Source: Flavobacteriales bacterium UBA6051
GTDB taxonomy: Bacteria > Bacteroidota > Bacteroidia > Flavobacteriales_D > Crocinitomicaceae
NCBI GenBank assembly: GCA_002427735.1
Contig: DIYP01000013.1
Span: forward strand, 1 to 64,000
DNA: 64,000 bases
Reading direction: 5' to 3'
In this document: in pieces, positions 60,332 through 64,000 of the stretch
Position numbering within the stretch: position 1 is the first letter of the stretch
How the letters are laid out: each line of letters begins with the position of its first letter
Program-made: the position numbers and the translations under genes
The notes under the pieces: generated by a model
The model's input: the letters and a program-made list of their open reading frames with translations, nothing else
Told to the model about the DNA's origin: nothing
Databases searched by the model: none

Positions 60332-61776
60332 TGATAATGATCGTCAGTTTATTGCTGGCATGTACGAGTTGGGGGCAGATAAACTTCTTTAAGTTATTTA
60401 CGAATAATGGAGCGGACTTCGGTCATGGTGTTGTTCAATTGGAAGATAGCAGCTACGTAATAACAGGCTCGTCAAGTAGTTTCGGTGCTACCTCTCAGGC
60501 TTTTTTATTGAAGATCGATAGTATGGGGAATTACCTGTGGTCAAATCAATACGGTGGTACTGAAATGGAACAGGGGAGACGTGTATTATATAAAGATGAC
60601 TTTGGATTTTTTATCTGCGGATATACAAATTCAATGGGTAACGGAGGCTTCGATTACTACTTAGCTAAAGTTGATGAAGACGCAAATCTGGAATGGGAAA
60701 AAGCCATTGGTGGATATGGATGGGAAAAGGTGCATGATGCAGCGATGACCAGAGATACTGGTACAATTATGGTCGGAGAGACCAGTTCCAATCCAACTGA
60801 TAATCTGGATATGTATATCGTTAGAACAGACATCGCCGGAGATACCTTGTGGACAAGGACTTACGGTGGTTCAGGAGACGATTACTTGTCATCCATTCGT
60901 CAGCATAACGATTCAATGTACGTTGTAGGAGGAAGAAAGTGGATAGCTGACTCCGCAATGTTTAAAGGTTATATGGCGTATATCAAAGACGATGGAACGC
61001 TTATGTGGGAGGATACAATGGGGATAAATGGAAGCTATTGGATCAATGACGTAGAGGTTGAAGATACACGATTTGTTGGTATCGGAGGAACTTCCGGAGG
61101 AGGAAAGGATGGCATTGATTTCTACTTCTATCCGGTTGATTTTGGCGGAGGAGCGCTTGGTCCATTGGAATCTCCGAATCCGGGTGATGAGAATTTTCAG
61201 CATATAACGACTTATGGTCCTGCCGATGATTTTTACATTGCTTCGACAAACATTGATCAGTGGTCTTATGAAGGTGGAGTAGATGTGCGTGTAAGTAAGT
61301 TTCTTACCAACATGGCATGGCAGAATGGATTTGCCATTGGTCATCCAGATCCAGATGTTCCTGGTGATATTATCCGCACCAGTGATGGAGGGGCATTGGT
61401 CGTTGGTTATACTACCGGTGTTATTTCAGGTGGAAATGAGGTGTTCGTTGCTAAAATTGGTCCTGGCAATGCGAACTTTCCCAATCCACAAATGGACTTG
61501 ATCGTCGATGCGATAGTTTCGGTTGAAGAAGTTATTGAAGATGTTGACATGGCTATTTATCCAAATCCGGCAAGCACTGGTATAAGCATTGAGACATCTC
61601 TTGTAGATTATACGGATGTTGCTCTGAGAGACGCTTCCGGTAAGCTGGTAGCATCAGAAAAAATGCAGTTGACGACTTCAATGAATGTTAGTCAGCTCAG
61701 CGACGGTTGGTACATACTTGAGATATCAGGTGATGGAGTAAAGCCAGTACGAAGAAAAGTGGTCGTTCATCATTAA
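60319..61776 (+). CDS. T9SS surface protein with propeller-like repeats
   Basis: A 485-residue secreted protein: signal peptide (ending SWGQ), repeated units with DSSYVITGSSSSFG, FLLKIDSMGNYLWSNQYGG and LYIVRTDIAGDTLWTRTYGG-like motifs, similar to the delta-60/SBBP-type repeats that build propellers, and a T9SS sorting domain (AIYPNPASTGISIE ... GWYILEISG ... RRKVVVHH). Start is ATG 60319, which overlaps the barrel gene by 13 bases. Third gene of the lipoprotein-barrel unit; possibly the surface part of that unit. Confidence 0.85.
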   Translation: MRILMIMIVSLLLACTSWGQINFFKLFTNNGADFGHGVVQLEDSSYVITGSSSSFGATSQAFLLKIDSMGNYLWSNQYGGTEMEQGRRVLYKDDFGFFICGYTNSMGNGGFDYYLAKVDEDANLEWEKAIGGYGWEKVHDAAMTRDTGTIMVGETSSNPTDNLDMYIVRTDIAGDTLWTRTYGGSGDDYLSSIRQHNDSMYVVGGRKWIADSAMFKGYMAYIKDDGTLMWEDTMGINGSYWINDVEVEDTRFVGIGGTSGGGKDGIDFYFYPVDFGGGALGPLESPNPGDENFQHITTYGPADDFYIASTNIDQWSYEGGVDVRVSKFLTNMAWQNGFAIGHPDPDVPGDIIRTSDGGALVVGYTTGVISGGNEVFVAKIGPGNANFPNPQMDLIVDAIVSVEEVIEDVDMAIYPNPASTGISIETSLVDYTDVALRDASGKLVASEKMQLTTSMNVSQLSDGWYILEISGDGVKPVRRKVVVHH

Positions 61777-62295
61777 TCACCATTCAAAAGCTTCTTCCTG
61801 AAACCATTTCCCTTGAACTCTTAGCGTCTGTTCAATAACATCACGTACACAATGGCGTCCTCCGGCATATGGCGATTGGTAATCTACGATTGCCTTAATT
61901 TCACTAGCTGCATCTTGCGGGCATGTTGAAACACCTACAATTTTTAATACATGGTAATCTGGAATATCATCGCCCATGTAAAGTACTTCCTCGTCTTTGA
62001 AACCGTATTTTTCCTTAAGAGTATCATACACATGAAGCTTGTTTTTTGAACCAAGACAAACTTCCGTAGCTCCAAGGTTTTCCAGACGTATTTTTACTGA
62101 TTCTGAAGTGCCCCCGGTAATGATCAATACGGGATACCCCATTTTAGAAGCATACTGTAATGCGTAGCCATCGCGTGAATTTAAAATGCGAACAACATCA
62201 TCTTTTAAAAGTATTACGTCACCATTGGTGAATACTCCATCCACATCAAAAATAAATGTTGTGATATTTGATAATCCTTCTTTATAATTCTTCAT
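61777..62295 (-). CDS. kdsC: KDO-8-phosphate phosphatase-like HAD enzyme
   Basis: A 172-residue HAD phosphatase of the KdsC family, which removes the phosphate from KDO-8-P in lipopolysaccharide synthesis. FIFDVDGVFTNG holds the catalytic Asp17 and Asp19, with VLIITGGTS and LYMGDDIPDYHVLK carrying the other HAD motifs and VGVSTCPQDAASEI the KdsC-specific end. The C-terminal tail is normal. It overlaps the upstream Rossmann gene by 14 bases. Confidence 0.92.
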   Translation of the reverse strand: MKNYKEGLSNITTFIFDVDGVFTNGDVILLKDDVVRILNSRDGYALQYASKMGYPVLIITGGTSESVKIRLENLGATEVCLGSKNKLHVYDTLKEKYGFKDEEVLYMGDDIPDYHVLKIVGVSTCPQDAASEIKAIVDYQSPYAGGRHCVRDVIEQTLRVQGKWFQEEAFEW

Positions 62296-63061
62296 CTTTT
62301 GAATAGGTGTTTTGAATACTTTTCGAAATCAATAAATAAAGCTCTTTGTCAATCCCATTGAGTTGAGATGCATGTTCTTGAATGATAGAGTCGTCATTGC
62401 GACGTGCAGGTCCTGTTTGAGCATTCAAAGGAGATAGATAATCCAGTTTGCGCACAGTCTCGTTCAGAAGTGGTTTAAGTAAGGTGAAATCCACATTGTT
62501 TTGTAGCGCATACTTTTCAGCTATGTGCATCATATGGTTGGTAAAATTATTCGTCCATACAGCTGAAAGATGTAATTTGCTTCGTTCAGTTGAATTAGCG
62601 TAAACCACCTTTTTGCTTAACATTGAAGCTAACGAAAAAAGTTGTTCTCCAAGTGCTTTCGATGATGCCTCAATCAAAAATGGGACTTCCGATATGTCTA
62701 GCTGCTTCCCTTTGGAAAATGTCTGAAGCGGATAAAAAACACCCGTTTCTCCATTGCGTTCAAAGTTAGACAGTGGCACCGAGCCTGAAGTATACGCTAC
62801 TGGTGTGTTTTCGTTGAGTTGTGAAATGACCTCGTGAATAGAATGGTCATTTACGCATACCAAACAAAGCTGATGGGCTGGTAAATCATTAAAATTACTG
62901 GTTACTAATGAACCATAACGTTCAGACAATTTTTGTGCTTTATTTTCAGAGCGACTGAACACGTGACTTATGTGGACACCGGAAGCATTTAAATATTGAG
63001 CTAAATGACTTCCGACATTTCCATGTCCAATAAGTGTGATTTTAATGGGAGTTGTGTTCAC
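62282..63061 (-). CDS. Rossmann-like/DUF2520 protein
   Basis: A 259-residue cytosolic protein with an N-terminal Rossmann fold (ITLIGHGNVGSHLAQYL) and a C-terminal DUF2520 helical domain (LHLSAVWTNNFTNHMMHIAE ... LSPLNAQTGPARRNDDSII). It resembles ProC-like NAD(P)-binding reductases but the substrate is unknown. It starts with GTG at 63061; no ATG lies nearby. The pair with kdsC is common in Bacteroidota and probably reflects operon history rather than a shared pathway. Confidence 0.88.
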   Translation of the reverse strand: MNTTPIKITLIGHGNVGSHLAQYLNASGVHISHVFSRSENKAQKLSERYGSLVTSNFNDLPAHQLCLVCVNDHSIHEVISQLNENTPVAYTSGSVPLSNFERNGETGVFYPLQTFSKGKQLDISEVPFLIEASSKALGEQLFSLASMLSKKVVYANSTERSKLHLSAVWTNNFTNHMMHIAEKYALQNNVDFTLLKPLLNETVRKLDYLSPLNAQTGPARRNDDSIIQEHASQLNGIDKELYLLISKSIQNTYSKDEEL

Positions 63062-63117
63062 AAGTCAAATATGAGAAATAATGCGCAATGACGCTATTGT
63101 ATATTAAATTCTTTGAC

Positions 63118-63155
63118 AAAAGAAAACTCATTGGTTTACCAATGAGTTTTCTTAT
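63118..63155 (-). terminator. Rho-independent terminator
   Basis: AAGAAAACTCATTGG / CCAATGAGTTTTCTT forms a 15-bp stem with a 4-base loop; on the minus strand it is followed by a T-rich tail. It serves the small exported gene at 63189. Confidence 0.85.
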
Positions 63156-63188
63156 TAAGATACAATTCTAACAATTAATTGCGATCAC

Positions 63189-63572
63189 CTATTCCGTATA
63201 AGGTAAAGATCTAAAAACCTCAAAATCCTTTTTTACAGGTAGTATATGTTGCTTTAATGCGTCGAAATTTAACTTCTCTGTGTGGATCACGAATAATACG
63301 CGATCATCTTCTGTAAGCTCAGCGCTGTAAACACCATTCAGATTATTTAAAACCTGTGCCACTGAAGCATATTCTTCTTGTCCCCACTTATCCTGTAGAG
63401 AATAGAATTTAGTGCAAAGAAGATTGATCCCTAATACCTGATGCTGAAAGAGCGAATCTTCATAGCGTTTAGTGTCTTTTACAGCCTGATCGGCATCTAT
63501 GTTTGAATCACCCACTTGTGCCATATATGCAAAGGGCAAGCACAAGAACGTTAGTATAATAGTGTATTTCAT
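63189..63572 (-). CDS. Small exported hypothetical protein
   Basis: A 127-residue protein with a signal peptide (ending FAYMAQ, about 19). The remainder contains a helix (DADQAVKDTKRYEDSLFQHQ) and a ferredoxin-like strand pattern (GVYSAELTEDDRVLFVIHTE ... FEVFRSLPYTE). It lies 3 bases after the stop of the T9SS gene upstream, so they are co-transcribed. Function unknown. Confidence 0.65.
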   Translation of the reverse strand: MKYTIILTFLCLPFAYMAQVGDSNIDADQAVKDTKRYEDSLFQHQVLGINLLCTKFYSLQDKWGQEEYASVAQVLNNLNGVYSAELTEDDRVLFVIHTEKLNFDALKQHILPVKKDFEVFRSLPYTE

Positions 63573-63575
63573 GAG

Positions 63576-64000
63576 TTATTTTTTAATCACTTTATCAGAA
63601 TAAGTTATACCATCCGAATCTACATAACGGATGAAGTAGACACCAGAAGCGAGCTGCTCAAGATTCATTTGAAGCTGCGTAAATTTCTTCTCGGTAATCG
63701 TGATAGATTCAACAACTAATCCACGTGAATCCAAGAGATCAACATGTTCTTCTCCAGCGTTCGTGTTTGGATTAATATCAATGAACAGAATTGATTTAGT
63801 TGGATTAGGATAAACGGCTAGAATACCTTTTCCAGTCGTTGATCTATTCAATACTATCGTTTTGCTCATTGTGGAAGAACCGTCAAAGTCGATTTGTTCA
63901 AGTTTATAATAAACAGGTCCCGTTCTCACTTCATAATCCACAGATAGATAAGAGGTCGTTTGTTGAGAATCTCCTGCACCATCAACAACATCGATTGTCT
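63576..64000 (-). CDS. T9SS type A sorting domain protein, N-terminus outside the window
   Basis: Only the last 141 residues or so are visible; the frame stays open to the window edge, so the gene starts outside. The visible part reads DGAGDSQQTTSYLSVD, then YYKLEQIDFDGS, the typical end of a Bacteroidota surface-protein module, followed by a T9SS sorting domain (LAVYPNPTKSILFID ... GVYFIRYVDS ... KVIKK). The GTG at 63941 is not a likely start. Its nature beyond secretion cannot be told from this fragment. Confidence 0.85.
   Translation of the reverse strand, partial: TIDVVDGAGDSQQTTSYLSVDYEVRTGPVYYKLEQIDFDGSSTMSKTIVLNRSTTGKGILAVYPNPTKSILFIDINPNTNAGEEHVDLLDSRGLVVESITITEKKFTQLQMNLEQLASGVYFIRYVDSDGITYSDKVIKK

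Overview
The window reads as a chromosomal segment of a member of the Bacteroidota, most likely Flavobacteriales (Crocinitomicaceae/Cryomorphaceae-like; the family is a guess from gene style). Reasons: about ten secreted proteins end in type IX secretion (T9SS) type A sorting domains (YPNP...GxY...K signature). Many families are Bacteroidota-typical (DUF5777, DUF5723, DUF4836, DUF4907, DUF4924, DUF4159, PorE-like OmpA proteins, kelch and GEVED surface proteins). Lipoprotein signals end in S/A-C. Upstream regions carry the Bacteroidota -7 element TAnnTTTG rather than a classical -10 box. The DNA is AT-rich, genes are densely packed, and I see no tRNA, rRNA, insertion sequence, prophage or CRISPR array. 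No gene-free stretch exceeds about 230 bases.

Layout. 0.2-3.0 kb: small exported proteins, then ybaB and 5-formyl-THF cyclo-ligase. 3.1-5.4 kb: a DUF5777 barrel, a lipoprotein with a CX4CH haem motif and a T9SS-secreted protein with a CXXCH motif, a possible outer-membrane redox unit. 5.5-11.1 kb: a conserved unknown, a DUF4836-like lipoprotein, msrB, a large delta-60-repeat surface protein and a lytic transglycosylase. 11.2-18.8 kb: yidD; a three-gene glycan operon (DPM-like GT2, cellulose/mannan-synthase-like GT2 with a fused periplasmic domain, GT-C enzyme); a flavoprotein plus polytopic 4Fe-4S membrane protein. 18.9-23.0 kb: accA, ispE and a VCBS-repeat surface protein. 23.2-24.5 kb: a pirin-nitroreductase operon behind a perfect 24-bp palindrome. 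24.6-30.9 kb: a six-gene, tightly coupled operon of exported proteins (GEVED/PPC, four kelch propellers, DUF4907 lipoprotein).

31-37.5 kb: a tiny Cys-tailed protein, then the operon pepT-holA-rsmE-DUF4159-exported ankyrin protein, and ndk. 37.7-40.2 kb: a ZIP transporter, a candidate small RNA with its own promoter and terminator, and a DUF5723 barrel. 40.2-44.8 kb: Nudix CoA pyrophosphatase, a lipoprotein, lgt, and an NfeD-like/flotillin pair. 44.8-48.8 kb: a PaaY-like hexapeptide protein, tag glycosylase with a coupled barrel gene, and a Ser/Thr kinase divergent from a BadF-type sugar kinase. 49-52.9 kb: a SiaC-like phosphoprotein, an OmpH-like lipoprotein, DUF4924 and a GlcD-like oxidase. 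53-61.8 kb: a PorE-like OmpA protein with a TPR partner, a thiolase, and an operon of lipoprotein, barrel and T9SS protein. 61.8-64 kb: kdsC, a Rossmann/DUF2520 protein, a small exported protein and the C-terminal end of another T9SS protein that runs off the window.

Functionally the region mixes housekeeping genes (accA, ispE, holA, rsmE, lgt, ndk, kdsC) with a rich cell-envelope and surface-protein complement that depends on the lipoprotein and T9SS pathways, parts of which (lgt, PorE-like) are encoded here. The best candidates for an undescribed system are the kelch operon, the haem-motif trio, the palindrome-controlled pirin operon and the candidate small RNA.
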